Positions 41,164 through 52,176 of a stretch of DNA of 64,000 nt are shown in pieces (positions within the stretch are counted from its first letter, which is position 1; each line of letters opens with the position of its first letter). Under the pieces are notes generated by a model. That model made no database searches. It was not told where the DNA came from and saw only the letters and a program-made list of their open reading frames with translations. The stretch lies in assembly GCA_024500155.1 (NCBI GenBank), contig CM044856.1, positions 48,050,303 through 48,114,302 on the forward strand, in the 5' to 3' direction. A program made the translations under genes and the position numbers. The stretch is from Chenopodium formosanum. Taxonomy: Eukaryota; Streptophyta; Magnoliopsida; Caryophyllales; Amaranthaceae.

Positions 41164-43015
41164 TGTAGGGAATATTTAAAGCATTAACCCCTAGCTTGAA
41201 CCCCACTATGATCATACACTAAAGTACGGTGGCGTCCAAAGGGAAAGAAGATAGAGCAAAAGAGTCGCCAACAAGTTTTAGGAACTTGTAAACCGTTCAC
41301 GAGGTGAAGGTTACACCCCTTAACGATCCATGAGATCGTCAACTCCAATAGGTCTTGAACCATGACTGGTAGTTGGGGGATGAAGGTACAAATTCAACCT
41401 AAAAGAGATTGAACCTGCCCTAATAATAGGCCTCTACTTTATTCTGATCGTATTCATGTGCGCTTTCTAACTAACATACAATCAATAAGATTAACCCTAA
41501 ACCTGTTTATCTATGTTGGTTGAATTTAATGCACAAATAAAATATTATTGGCGATCACTTGAATTATAATAAAATTAACCCTAAAAAAATTATTAATTAT
41601 CTTATTAAGCGTGATTACAAGTACAAATTCTCTTTAAGCATGCATAAAAGGCGTGATAAAGCAATAACAATAAATATAATCAACATATATAATAAATCAT
41701 CACAAATAATAACAATTATAGTAATATTCATGTTAAAGCATAATAATAGCAAGATCCTAGGCATGATACTAACAAGATTAATAACAAACCCTAGCATGTC
41801 ACTAAGAAATAAAAATAATAAATTTAGCCCTAACATGATACTAACAATCATAAATATTAGGAAGAACATAAAAGGCATCATACTTTTAATCACACTTGAT
41901 ATTAAAGTTACCCGAGACATGATATTAGGAAGATCAAAACGCCCTAACATAACATTAGGAATCATAATAACAACCTAAGCATGATTTCTACATAATAACA
42001 TCAATAAAAACTATTAAAGTACTTACTTGGATGCCTCGTACATCTTTCTAATAACAATATACACACGTTAGTAAATTCAAGGAAAATGATAAACAACAAT
42101 TAAATTAAAAAGTTAAAAGAGAGATTTGGGACCAAACCCTCAGAAATTAAACCTTTCACGTCTAGGGCGAAGGCAACTTCGAATATGGCTAGATGTATCT
42201 AAGTCTTGAGAGTGCGGAATTTTGTATTTTGAGAAAAGGCTAGTTTAGAAAAGAGAGAGAAAAGTAATCAAGAATTTCTTAATGAAAGTTGGTGAATCAA
42301 AATGGAGTTTTTAGAAGGCTATTTATAGAGAAAATCAGCCAAAAAGTTAAAAAATCGAAACAGAGTTCTAACGCGCAAAACGAGGTTGGCGCCAGACGCT
42401 GACATTAGCGCCAGGCGCTAGTGCTGGCTTTTGGCGCTAATTTAATTATTGACGCGTTTTCTTAAAATCAGATAGAAATTTCCATACAGGAGGATAAAAT
42501 CGTATTTTCCTCAAAAACATTCTTTTATTCTGATTAAAACCCTAAAAAGTAAAAATAAAAAGTCAATTTATTAATGCTAATTGAATTAGGAATGAAAAGA
42601 ACCTTCTAGAAGAATCTAGAAGGCTAAAACCATTCTTAATTGTATTAGGAATGATAAATCCATATTAGGCCCTCCTCTAGATCATTGGGCAGTATATAAG
42701 GCTCAAACCAGGCTCAGTTCAGTAATTTGGCCATAACTTCCTCAATATTCATCGGATTGGGATTATAATATATCGTTGGAAAGATCTTTTCAAGCCCTAT
42801 CCAACTACACTACTATTGGACCCATATTATGGACCAACCAAACCGGATTGGCTGTTTTCTTAAAATAGGTTTTCAAAAACAGAGAGAGGAGAAAAGAAAT
42901 TAAAACTATCCGCTACACTAGACTTTCCACACTTTCACTTCATTCGATTATGATTTGATGTGAAAGGTACTCATCACTGGGTTTGGTTTTGGGGAGACAC
43001 AAACAGGTGTCTACA
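41164..43015 (-). repeat. G2 5-prime LTR
   Basis: 1852 bp, element-sense TGTAGACACC...TCCCTACA. A GC block (42385-42456 with TTGGCGCCAGACGC and TAGCGCCAGGCGC) lies about 60 bp upstream of the TATA box CTATAAATAG (42320-42329, minus strand). The part after the TATA is AT-rich with GATTAAT and AACATGAT repeats; ORFs 41559-41978 and 41615-41965 are artefacts of this. A second part repeats in the fragment at 35115-35494. Confidence 0.9.
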
Positions 43016-43914
43016 GGGCGCGTGTTTCTGGAGCTGCTCCTTAGACAAGCAGTTAGTTTCTAATTAGGAGTTGTTTAGAGTTTTGTTTAAGTACGTTTGA
43101 GGATTATTATTTTCATTTATCTCTTTTCTTAGAATTTCTCTCTCCACTTAGATTATTTTCTTTCTCTAGACTTCTCTCAACTTTTACTCTTGTTCGTAAC
43201 TCAACTTTGTAAATCCGTCGTTTTCGGTAACGATTTCTTCTTTAATAATTTTAGCAATTTTATTTCTTTATTCTATTATGTCTTCTTTTATTGCTTTGAT
43301 TAGTTTAGATTTAATTATTCGTGTGTAGATTTCTTTCTAGGGTTTATGGGGATCCATATATAATATGTAGGGGTAAATTATTGTTGTTAATTGTCAATGC
43401 TAGATTAATTTCATATTGATTGATTTAATGCTCTGTGACTAGATTTGCGCAGATCTTTTATGCATGAGTTTGACAATATTGATTCGAGATTCGAGAGATG
43501 AGGATTAATGTTTAGGTCTAGTTTTAATAAGCAGGTTAATTTATAAATGGTTAAGTCGAGATTCGAGAGATGAGATTTAATACCTGTAAATTAATTGCGT
43601 GATTGTAATACGTAGCGAAAGCCCTTTATGATCTGATTAATTTATGCATTGATGATTGATTATTATTTTTTATCATGGAATATTATTTTGGTGAACCTAT
43701 GCCCTATATCTTTTATTCATTGTTTTCTCTTTACTCTTAATCTCCTTAGTTTAGTTTCCTTTGATTATAATATATTGGTTACTTGATAATTTAGATTACT
43801 TTAATTAATTAGGAATAAAAAGAGTTGTTTCCCTGTGGATTTGACCCTACATCCCTATCTACATTAGTTAGAGGATTTAGGAATTACTTTTGATTAGGTG
43901 ATACAACTCTAGCA
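43016..43914 (+). repeat. LTR fragment (R-U5 type) right of G2
   Basis: Begins GGGCGCGTG at the G2 end and runs through CT- and T-rich transcribed DNA to GTTGTTTCCCTGTGGATTTG and a CA at about 43914. A 22-bp unit containing GATTCGAGAGATGAG is repeated at 43488 and 43560. In layout it resembles the R-U5 halves of the A and B LTRs. No PBS follows. I infer an old LTR cut by G2. Confidence 0.5.
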
Positions 43915-44850
43915 TGTCAATGTGCCTTTCACTAATTGTAAAATGGATGAGTGGAATGTATATTCTCCCACTGGTTTTGTAAAAATGGCAACTAGTAGGG
44001 CACGATTAGGATAAAAAATACGGACTGCGTTCCGTCATGTATTTTTGTAAATCTAAATGCGGTCTGTGAACCATTGAGTATTTTTGTACCTTAATATTTA
44101 GATTAGTCCTAATAGTAGGAATTAGTGTTTGCATTACTTTTGTTATGTCTTGTAGATGGAGGTTCTTGGATGACGAAGCCATAAAGTTGCAAATGACGAC
44201 CCTTGAAGACTCAAGGGGTCATGCTAGTTGTCAAATGCATCATTTATTTATATTTTTAATATATGTTTATGATTATATATATGAATTATATGTTAGATGC
44301 ATGTTTAGGATTTCAAATGTTGTGATGATTAATTAAGTTCACTTACATCAATCAACATAGAAACCCTAGGTCCCAAAAATATTGAGTAAAGTTTGTCATT
44401 CCAAAACAACATTTACCAACCTATTAAGATTTGTGATGGGCAACGCCAAAGTAAGGCATCACTTATTCTCCCTAGGATATGTAAGGCATACCGGGTATGT
44501 ATGTTGCTTTTGGTTATATTCAACGATATGAGTAATGGAGACCTTACATGCTATGGCAAAGTGGATAAGTTGTTGAGAAAGCATTAGATGCGACGATTTA
44601 TCTAACAAGGAATGGCCTAGAGCCATTAGCAAAGATTTGCTCACCTTAGAATATTGAGTGTTAAGACAATCCAAAGCATGCTTAACTACTCATTGGTTCT
44701 TTGGATCTTGAAATTGACTTATTTTCACCAAATGGGGACAAGTTAATGTGTGAATAAGACATTTAAATAAGTTTGATTATATGCATGATTTCAATATTAT
44801 TTAAATATTATGAATAGTTTTTCATTTCAAATTCTTTCAATTATAGAATA

Positions 44851-45650
44851 ATGTCTGCAAGTAACTCAAACAACCAATTCTTGTTGCGCTAAATTCTCGA
44901 CAAGGAGAAGTTAAGTGGGCCAAATTTTCTTGATTGGCAAAGGAACTTGCGTATAGTTCTCATGCAAGAGCAAAAGTAATATGTCCTTGATGAGGAAATG
45001 TCGAGACTCCCAATGAGGAGGTGATTAGAGCTGCCCTAAACCGATAACGAATTGCCAATTAAGATGTCAATGAATCATGTTAGCCGCAATGTCTCCCGAC
45101 CATCAAAAGACTTACTGTGGGAAGAAGACAACTTTTAAGATCATTTCTGAGCTGCAGAACATGTTCCAAGAGAAAGCTCAATAAAGGAGAGTCGGTCAGC
45201 CCACATGTACTCAAAATGATAGGATTATTTGAGAACATGGAAAGGCTTGACGTGGGGTATTCAACCGAGATGATAATTAACATCAATCTCCACTCGCTGC
45301 ACAAAGGCTATAATTAGTTCAAGATGAACTATAACATGTTTAGCATGGATAAAACCCTCACCAAGCTTCATGGTATATTGAAGAAAGCCAAGAAAATGTT
45401 CAACGATAAGGGGAAGCATGACATGCTCATGATCAAGAAGGGCAAGTCGTTCAAACACTCAATCAAGAAGAAGAAAGGCTTTAAAGGGAAGGGTAAGAAG
45501 ACCTTTTTGCCTTAGTCAAAAGCTACTAAGGATAACAAGGACAAGAAGGTAGAATCTTCTAAATATTTTGAGTACTTCTATTACAAGAAGAAAGGACATT
45601 GGAAGAGTGATTGCCTCAAATTCAAGGAAGATAAGAAGAACGGAACCGTT
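44851..45650 (+). pseudogene. C2 gag and degenerate knuckle
   Basis: The ATG at 44851 opens SASNSNNQFLLR, and after a stop LDKEKLSGPNFLDWQRNLRI, the conserved start of copia gag. The C-terminal part reads FNMFSMDKTLTKLHGILKKA-like and a Lys-rich KGFKGKGKKTFLP, then the knuckle region YYKKKGHWKSDCLKFK, which has lost its first two Cys. At least six stops or frame changes. Confidence 0.8.
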
Positions 45651-46930
45651 GCTTTTAGATCAGGTACATTCGTTATAAACTTAAACTTCACTAGCTCAGC
45701 ATCGTGGGTATTAGATACCGGATGTGGCTCACACCTTTGTTCCAATTTTCAAGGACAAAGGAACACTAGGAAGCTAGCGAAGGGAGAAGTTGAACTCCAG
45801 GTCGACAATGGAGCCAGAATTGCATACGTACTCTTAAGAACTCTTAGTTTGTATTTGCACTCGGGGCTAGTTTTGGAATTTGAAACTGTTATTATGTTTC
45901 CAACATTACCAAAAACATTATTTTAATTCTGGCATTGGACGCCAAAAGTTTTGAATTCCGAGTAAAGGGCAATGAATGTTCATTTTATCTCGATAATGTT
46001 TTATATGGTATTGCACGTTATGAAAATTGTCTTTATGTGCTTTCGTTAGACAAACAATTTTATAATGTTTATAATACTACCAAGAAATCTAAGACCATTA
46101 AGTCAAATCCGACGTACTTGTGGCATTGTCGTCTTGGCCACATTAACATCAAATGCATCAAGAAACTTGTAAAGGAAGGTGTTCTTGACTTATTCGATTT
46201 ACAATAGTTTGAGAATTGCGAAGGATGTTTATTAGGCAAGATGATAAAGCAACAATTCTCCAAATTGGGAGAAAGGGCAGGTGACTTGTTTAGCCTATTA
46301 CACACCGATGTATGTGGACCAATGAGCTCCACCACAAGAAACAACCATTGATATTTTATCACCTTCATAGACGACTATAGTAGATATGGATATGTCTACC
46401 TTATGTCGCACAAATCTGAATCATTAGAAAAGTTCAAAGAATTTTAGAGTGAAGTAGAAAATCAGCTTGGCAAAAAAATCAAAGCCCTTCGATCGGATCA
46501 AGGTGGTGAATACTTAAGCCAAGAATTTGATGATGATCTTAAAGAAGAGGGTATACTTTCAGAATTGACACCTCCAGGAACTCCACAATGGAACGGAGTA
46601 TCCGAAAGGAGAAATAGAACCTTGCTGGACATGGTACGATCAACAATGTGTCTTAGTGATCTTCCTATCTCTTTCTTGGGACAGACACTTCTAACTACAG
46701 CTCTAACACTAAACCGTGCTCCATAAAAAACTTTAGAAAAGACTTCATACGAGCTATGGACGAAGAAACCACCTAGGTAGTCTTTTCTAAATATATGGGG
46801 ATGCGAAGCATATGTTAAGAAATTAATTTTTGACAAACTTCACCCCAAATCTGACAAGGTTTTCTTTGTGGGCTACCCTAAAGAAACCAAAGGGTATAAA
46901 TTCTACAATAAATCCGAGAATAAAGTTTAG
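45651..46930 (+). pseudogene. C2 protease and integrase
   Basis: SWVLDTGCGSHLCSNFQ near 45700-45750 is the protease site. From 45935: YGIARYENCLYVLSLDKQF, then YLWHCRLGHINIKCIKKLVK (pre-integrase zinc part), FENCEGCLLGKM, LLHTDVCGPM, FITFIDDYSRYGYVYLMSH, ALRSDQGGEYLSQEFDDDLK with the second Asp, and TPQWNGVSERRNRTLLDMVR with the Glu. So the D-D-E triad is kept, but stops at 46207, 46350, 46446 and others break the frame. Confidence 0.87.
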
Positions 46931-47089
46931 TCCGACAATGCAAATGTTTAGTCCGTTACCATGCGTAGGTCGTAGAGGCTAAGGTCTCAACCTGAAAGGT
47001 GTCTTGGTATTGTATTCACCGAGAATCAGGACATCCTAGTAATGGAGGGAGACGAATCGACAACCTAAAAGCAAGCGATGGCAAGCACT

Positions 47090-47202
47090 GACTCTTCTAA
47101 ATGGCTTCCATGTTTGAAAATAAAGTATGGGACTAGGTTGGCTTACCCGAGGGTTACCCACCTATTAGATGTAAGTGGATTTTCAAAGTGAAAACTGATT
47201 GG
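47090..47202 (+). pseudogene. C2 reverse transcriptase, first part only
   Basis: Short segment resembling MFENKVWD, LPEGYPPIRCKWIFKVKTD of copia RT, cut by the LTR of element A at 47203. 46931-47089 is the linker. The catalytic YVDD region is absent from the window, presumably displaced to the right by the insertion. Confidence 0.75.
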
Positions 47203-48756
47203 TGTCATAAATGGCACCCATTTGATGTGCATTTAGGTTTTTATTACCTTCTTTTCATGGCTTTCATTCTTAATAAATTCTTAGTTTCATGCTTTTGGTC
47301 TTAGTCTTACCTTCGCTTTCTTATTTTGTAGCTTTTATGCATTTCTATGGTTTTTCTAGTCTTTTCTCCTTTATTTGCTCTATTTTTGTGGTTTTAGGTA
47401 TTGTATGAGGTTCAATTCTTGATATTGGTGATTTACTAAAGTGGAGGAAGCTTTTGGAGCAAGCTCATGGCAATTGGAAAGCTCAAGATGCAAGAAAGTG
47501 GAAATTTCAAGTCTTTGCTCTTACGCTCTCATGTCGTGCTCTCATGAATATGGGGTGTTGAACCCACAATCATGGTGTTTAGGGACTGCCTACCTTAGTG
47601 TTTATCATCATCATAATTGTGCGACCTTAGCGACCGCACGAAGCCGCGAGAAAGTTGGAGAAACCCAGAGATGCGCGGGGGCGCGAAGCACGGGCGCGGG
47701 CGCGCCACCCCTGCTCGCGCCCCGCTGCGCCTCTCTGGGTACTTCCTTGCTCGGTTTTTGTTTGCGCCTCCTATATATACCTTTGTAACCAAATTTTTAA
47801 ATCAAGTTTTTTGAGAAGCTTCATTTTTGATTTTGATCATAATTTTAGCTTAGTTGAAAGCTTCGCTCTCTTGTTTTAGGGTTAGTTTAGGAGTAGATTT
47901 TAGAGAGAGAAAAGTGAGGAATTTCAATGGTGACTGAGAGATTGAAGATTCAATGGTGACAATTGTGTTGGAGATCTTTTCTATTATCAATGAGCATTCT
48001 AAACTCTATCTCATTTTATTTCGTTGTTTGATTTCATATTTGTTTTGGTTTGATTTTGATGTTTGATTGTTGATTAGTGTAGTTGTTCTTCATATATTGT
48101 TGATTCTTGATTTATTAAGTTGTTTGTTGATTAGATGATGAAGTTAGTGTAGTTGTTTGCTAGGAATTGGGTGAAACTTCTATGATTGATTGATTGTGCT
48201 TAATTTGAGGATTGTGTTGATTAATTGTTGAGATTAAAGTGATTAATGGATGTTTGCATGTGTGTAATTCGATTAGGCCTTGAAAGTTATGCTAGATTGC
48301 ATTGTAGTTTCTAATGGTACGGACCATTGATTTAGGTATTGCAATTGTCGATTGAGCTTGATTAGTGATGCTCCTAGTTAGAGTCTCTCGTAGTTGGTGC
48401 TAGTTTGACCTCTAGGAGATAGCTTGTTGACTCTTTTGATTGAACTTGCCATTAGTTTTCACAACCATTGACTTGCATGTATTTCCGAGTTGCTACAATT
48501 GTCATGATTACTTGTTGATCCTCGTTCCTAGTGCTTTATTAGTTTGGTTTCTTTGTTTGTTAGTTGTTAGTGTTCTCATTTTATCTTTGTCTTCGACCTA
48601 GCTTAGGCACATAATTGTGAGTGCTTGAACATTACTGTTCTTTTGGGTTCGACCCTTGACTTGCCTCTATACTAGTATATAGTTTTGTTAAGTGTTTATA
48701 AGTTTTGTTTGATCGAGGGAGGATTAGTTTTAACGACCTAGTTCAACCCCTCGTCA
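47203..48756 (+). repeat. Element A 5-prime LTR
   Basis: TGTCATAAATGG...CCCCTCGTCA, 1554 bp. A very GC-rich block (47625-47745, with GGGCGCGGGCGCGCC) precedes the TATA CTATATATAC (47771-47780) by about 30 bp. The downstream part resembles the B LTR (GTTTAGGAGTAG, AGAGAGAGAAA, AATGAGCATTCT). ORFs 47441-47879 lie in it and are not genes. Confidence 0.85.
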
Positions 48757-48869
48757 AAATGGCTCCGTTGCCGGGGAACGGTGTCTATGTTTGAGTGTTT
48801 TTTATTGCTTGAGTCTAGGTCTTTGTATATACTTTTCTTTTATTTGATTTTTGTTTCCTTTGTAATAGA

Positions 48870-50459
48870 ATGACATGTTTCTCATTTCTTCAATATGACA
48901 ATGAGGCTCTTTGTGAATATTTCCTTACACTTGAGAGATTTCTTGACTATAATCGTTGTAGTATTTGAGAGGCTTGTGAGATTTTTTATTTTGGTTTGAA
49001 TGAACAAACTAGGGATATAGTTGAAGGAATGCATAATGGTAGATTTAGAGCATTTTCTATCGAAGATGCTTTAGATTTTTATGTTTTGTTTGCTTGGGAA
49101 GTCTATAATAAGGGTAATTGTGCTTCTAATTTTGATGTGCAGTGTGTTAATTCTTCTAATGCTGGCATGATTTCCCATGATATGTCACGTGATCCCATAG
49201 TTGAATCAAGAACAAATGCTTTCAATTCTATTTCCCCTTTTGTTCATGATAATGATGTGCATTCTCAAGTTAACAAATCACATAAGTTTGATTATGCCCC
49301 TACCCCCTAATGTGATGTATATTCTCATGTTTTTAATGTTTATTCTTCCAATATTTGTTGTACTTCTTCTTCTTTTGTTGAGCCTCAATATTATACAACT
49401 TTTGAATCTCTTAATGCTTATTGGGAAGCTCTAATGGAGGAGAGAAGAAGGGTAGGTGAACAGCTAGAATTCCAAATATCACTCTTTACGCTTGCTTGTA
49501 AAAATTCCAAATCCAATGTGTGTGTTGAGAATGATGATAATGATATTCACGAGCAACCAAGAGTGTGTGAGATTCCAATTAGTGAGCATATGAGTGAAGG
49601 AAAGGGAGTCGAGAGTGATGATGATTTTGATGATATTTTGAATCTTGACATCTATTTCTTTATTGATTGTGATGAGTCTCAAGTGTATGTATGTGAATAG
49701 TCTACCCATGAGTATTTGGACTTGTTTGAGGTTATGTCCAATGTGTTTATTGAGTGTTAAAGGAATACCCATAACCTTTTAACTAAGTTCATTAAGAATG
49801 CTTCATGGGAGAGAGATGATTTTGAAATGAATTTACATCCATTCATGTATGGTTATGAGACTTTGGGCTTTAAGGAAGTTCAGGGAGTTGTTGTTCATGA
49901 ATGTAGTGGAGGAGATTATGTTGTTCCTCTTGGATGTTGGATGTTTGAGGGAGATGATGATCATGAGTGTTATTCCTTTGAAGAGTCTATGATTGATTTT
50001 TTTGCCCTCATTGGCGATGTGGGACCTTGTGGTGAGGGAGTAGCTACCTCTTTTCCCTTTTCTCATACCCCTTTTTCAAGAGGATTCAACCATATCCCTT
50101 ACACTCCTATTTCTCTCCCTTTATTTGTCAATAAGCCTATTGAGGACCCCCTTTTCTATGATGATTTTAATGTCCCTCATTTGTCTATTATTGAGGAAAA
50201 GGGTGATGTTTCCACCAAAAAATATTATGAGGAGAGTTTGCCATCTTTTTCTTTTACTTTTTATTTTGTTGACTTTTCTTTTTATTCTTCTTCCTTCGCT
50301 TGGCATCTCTCTCCTCATAGGTGTACACTAAGCTTGTTGCATGCCTTATTTTTTTCATGTGCACACTTACTTTTTTATGAAATGTGTAGTAGTGCATTTG
50401 ACAAGATTTTACGTTCGTTGCAATATTATTTTACTAGAGCAGTCAAGCTTGGACCTTAA
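48870..50459 (+). pseudogene. Element A gag-like acidic ORF, three pieces
   Basis: ATG 48870 opens TCFSFLQYDNEALCEYFL. After a TGA (48967-48969) the frame goes on: FYFGLNEQTRDIVEGMHNGR, similar to the F-x-x-G-L-N-x-x-T-R block of plant gypsy gag. Then 49434-49700 is Glu/Asp-rich (VESDDDFDDILNLD), and after two stops 49827-50459 holds the block WERDDFEMNLHPFM (starting just before), YETLGFKEVQGVVVHECSG, FEESMIDFFALIGDVGPCGE and VNKPIEDP, then MCSSAFDKILRSLQYYF. The same blocks occur in the same order in B (54621-56179), so this was one protein. No known enzymatic motif; I do not recognise the C-terminal domain. Confidence 0.7.
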
Positions 50460-52176
50460 GCAAGCCTTTCTCGAGAAGTAACCCGTGCTTTATATTAGAT
50501 TTTCATTTGCTTTTTAGAATAGATTTTCTCTTATGGAAACGTCTGTGTGCCTTTTGCTAGGTACATGACTTGATATACTTTGGTGCTTCAATTTGGATCA
50601 AGAATCAAGGAAGGTTGAATCCTATTTTTGCTAGCATATGGAAACAATGTTCAATTCTTGGGAAATTAGCTTTGAAAGGTTTAATTGGGTCATTTGTGGG
50701 TATTTAAACCCACCTAATATCAGGTAATATCCTTCCTTGCTCTTTCTCAAGTGGATGATGACTTGTTGGATATATGTTGGTTTGTTTGATTGCTCTCCTT
50801 GTTTTCTCCTCCCATGGTTTCTATGATTTATGTTTGAATGTATTGTCTCATTCAAGCTTGGGGGAGGGTATTCTATCATGTTTGATGGGATGTTGATTCA
50901 CATATGCTATGCACCTTTGTATATGCTCTTCCATGTTCTTATATTTTGAAAAAATCCAAAAAGATTTTTGTTTCTATCAAGGCAAATTTGCAATGTATCT
51001 TTGTTTTGTTCTTGCTTTGGACATAATACTTTTGGACTTGTATAATGGAATGCTTTTCTTCTTAAATGTTAACGATGTGAACGGTTTGAGAGTATGCTTG
51101 GTTGATTCAAGGATTAAACATGCTAGGGTAGTTGGTTAGAACTAGTGGGACCATGAAACCGGATTCTACTTGTATGTGGCATGTTGGTAGTTGCTTCTTA
51201 TAGTCGAATTGACACCAATATTGTGTTGTTGCTACATCCATGTGAGGTTCATTTTTTTTCAAGCCTTCAACATATATTTGCTTGAGCGGCATGGATCCTT
51301 GACTATTGCGGACCTAATCTAGAATCTTGACTCATAATTCTCAAACTCGAGACCAAACCATCTAGGGATGACAAAGGCATTTTTTCGGGGTGGTAATTTT
51401 TCTTTTCTAGGTTAATTTTCTTCTTTTAGTTCTTTAGGTTTACATTTGCCTTCTTGCTAACCATTTGAGCCTTTTTCATTCTTTTCAAGCCACATCTTTA
51501 GAATTCAGAGCCTTTTGTTTTTTTTGTTCCATATTTGTTTTTTGTGAAGCAAATGGTCGTGTTTTTGGAGTCTGTGGTATATAAGGTTGGATATTGGTTC
51601 TAGTTGTAAGCAAGCTTGTCTTTTATATATATTGTGAATAATGGCAAATAAAAGTTGGAAAAAGCCGTCCAAAGTCAAAAGAGGCAAGGACATAATAAAT
51701 GCAAAATTAAAAAAGTCGTCCTAAGTTAAAGAGGCATGGACAATTGCTTTAAAAGAAATGAAAATACAAAAAAAAAAAAAGGTGAAATATAAGAAAAATC
51801 AAAAATATTTTGATGTGATTTTTTCCCCCTTTTCAAGCATAGAGGACAATGCTTCCTTTAAGCTTGGGGGAGAAGCGTTTACGCTTTTTGTATATATGAT
51901 TGTGGTTATAGCTTTGAATAAGCTTGGGGGTGTTAGTTTGTTTTTGTTTGGTGTTCTCTTTGTTTGGGGGTCGAGATTTGGCCAATCTTGCTTCATAACT
52001 TAGGTGTACCGCCAAATTTTAAAATTTTACCCTACCCCTAACCCTTTTTTCTCTTACGTTACAACCATTGGGAAAGACCTTTCGACCTAGAGATTGAGTC
52101 AAATTTCGGGGGAGGGCATTATGAGTTAATGCCAAAGGAAAGGGGATGCATTGTCAAGACGTCGAGTAGAGATAAG
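50460..52176 (+). other. Element A 3-prime UTR with repeated polypurine modules
   Basis: No supported ORF. AAGCTTGGGGGAG-type motifs lie at about 50853, 51860 and 51918. The second follows a hairpin, AAGCATAG-AGGA-CAATGCTT (51835-51854). A further purine motif, CGGGGGAGGGCATTATG, is at about 52106. The final PPT and 3-prime LTR are missing where B begins. The DNA aligns with 56180-58480 and 61000-63300. Confidence 0.8.

Larger units (their letters stand above)
35115..43015 (-). mobile_element. G2: gag-only Ty3/gypsy element, 3-prime LTR truncated
   Basis: In element sense (minus): a 1852-bp 5-prime LTR (43015-41164), PBS TGGCGACTCCACTGGGGA (41157-41140), leader, gag (39509-38391), 2.9 kb without pol but with tandem arrays, PPT AAAGCGGGGGCTTC (35508-35495) and the first 380 bp of the 3-prime LTR (35494-35115). 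The rest of the 3-prime LTR is missing, and the 5-bp duplication cannot be tested. It looks like a non-autonomous derivative. Its gag is related to that of G1. Confidence 0.9.
43920..47202 (+). mobile_element. C2: Ty1/copia remnant, truncated at both ends
   Basis: Plus-strand copia DNA in the order leader (43920-44850), gag, knuckle-protease, integrase, start of RT. The leader block at about 44012-44095 is related to the C1 leader, so both belong to the same clade. The 5-prime LTR is missing. The element is cut at 47202, within RT, by element A; ATTGG (47198-47202) is the candidate target duplication. There are many stops. Confidence 0.88.
47203..52176 (+). mobile_element. Element A: pol-less LTR retrotransposon (Athila/Tat-like PBS)
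   Basis: 5-prime LTR 47203-48756, PBS-like TGGCTCCGTTGCCGGGGA at 48760-48777 (one change from the Athila-type TGGCGCC form), a gag-like acidic ORF (48870-50459), and a 1.7-kb 3-prime UTR with hairpin and polypurine modules. No protease, RT, RNase H or integrase motif is visible. Its 3-prime end is cut by the B array at 52177. Its internal DNA is homologous to that of B, although the two LTRs differ in U3. Confidence 0.85.

Noticed and set aside
41559..41978. 139-codon ORF rich in Ile, Asn and Lys, with an antisense partner
   Set aside because: It lies in the AT-rich R-U5 part of the G2 LTR, is repetitive and has no counterpart in any protein family I know.
47441..47879. ORFs around the GC-rich block of the element A LTR
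   Set aside because: They overlap in three frames on both strands and span the TATA box of the LTR; no homology is recognisable.
49201..49434. Hydrophobic Leu/Ile-rich ORF as an env-like protein of element A
   Set aside because: It is a shifted frame of the gag-like ORF over T-rich codons; the real frame has conserved counterparts in B.
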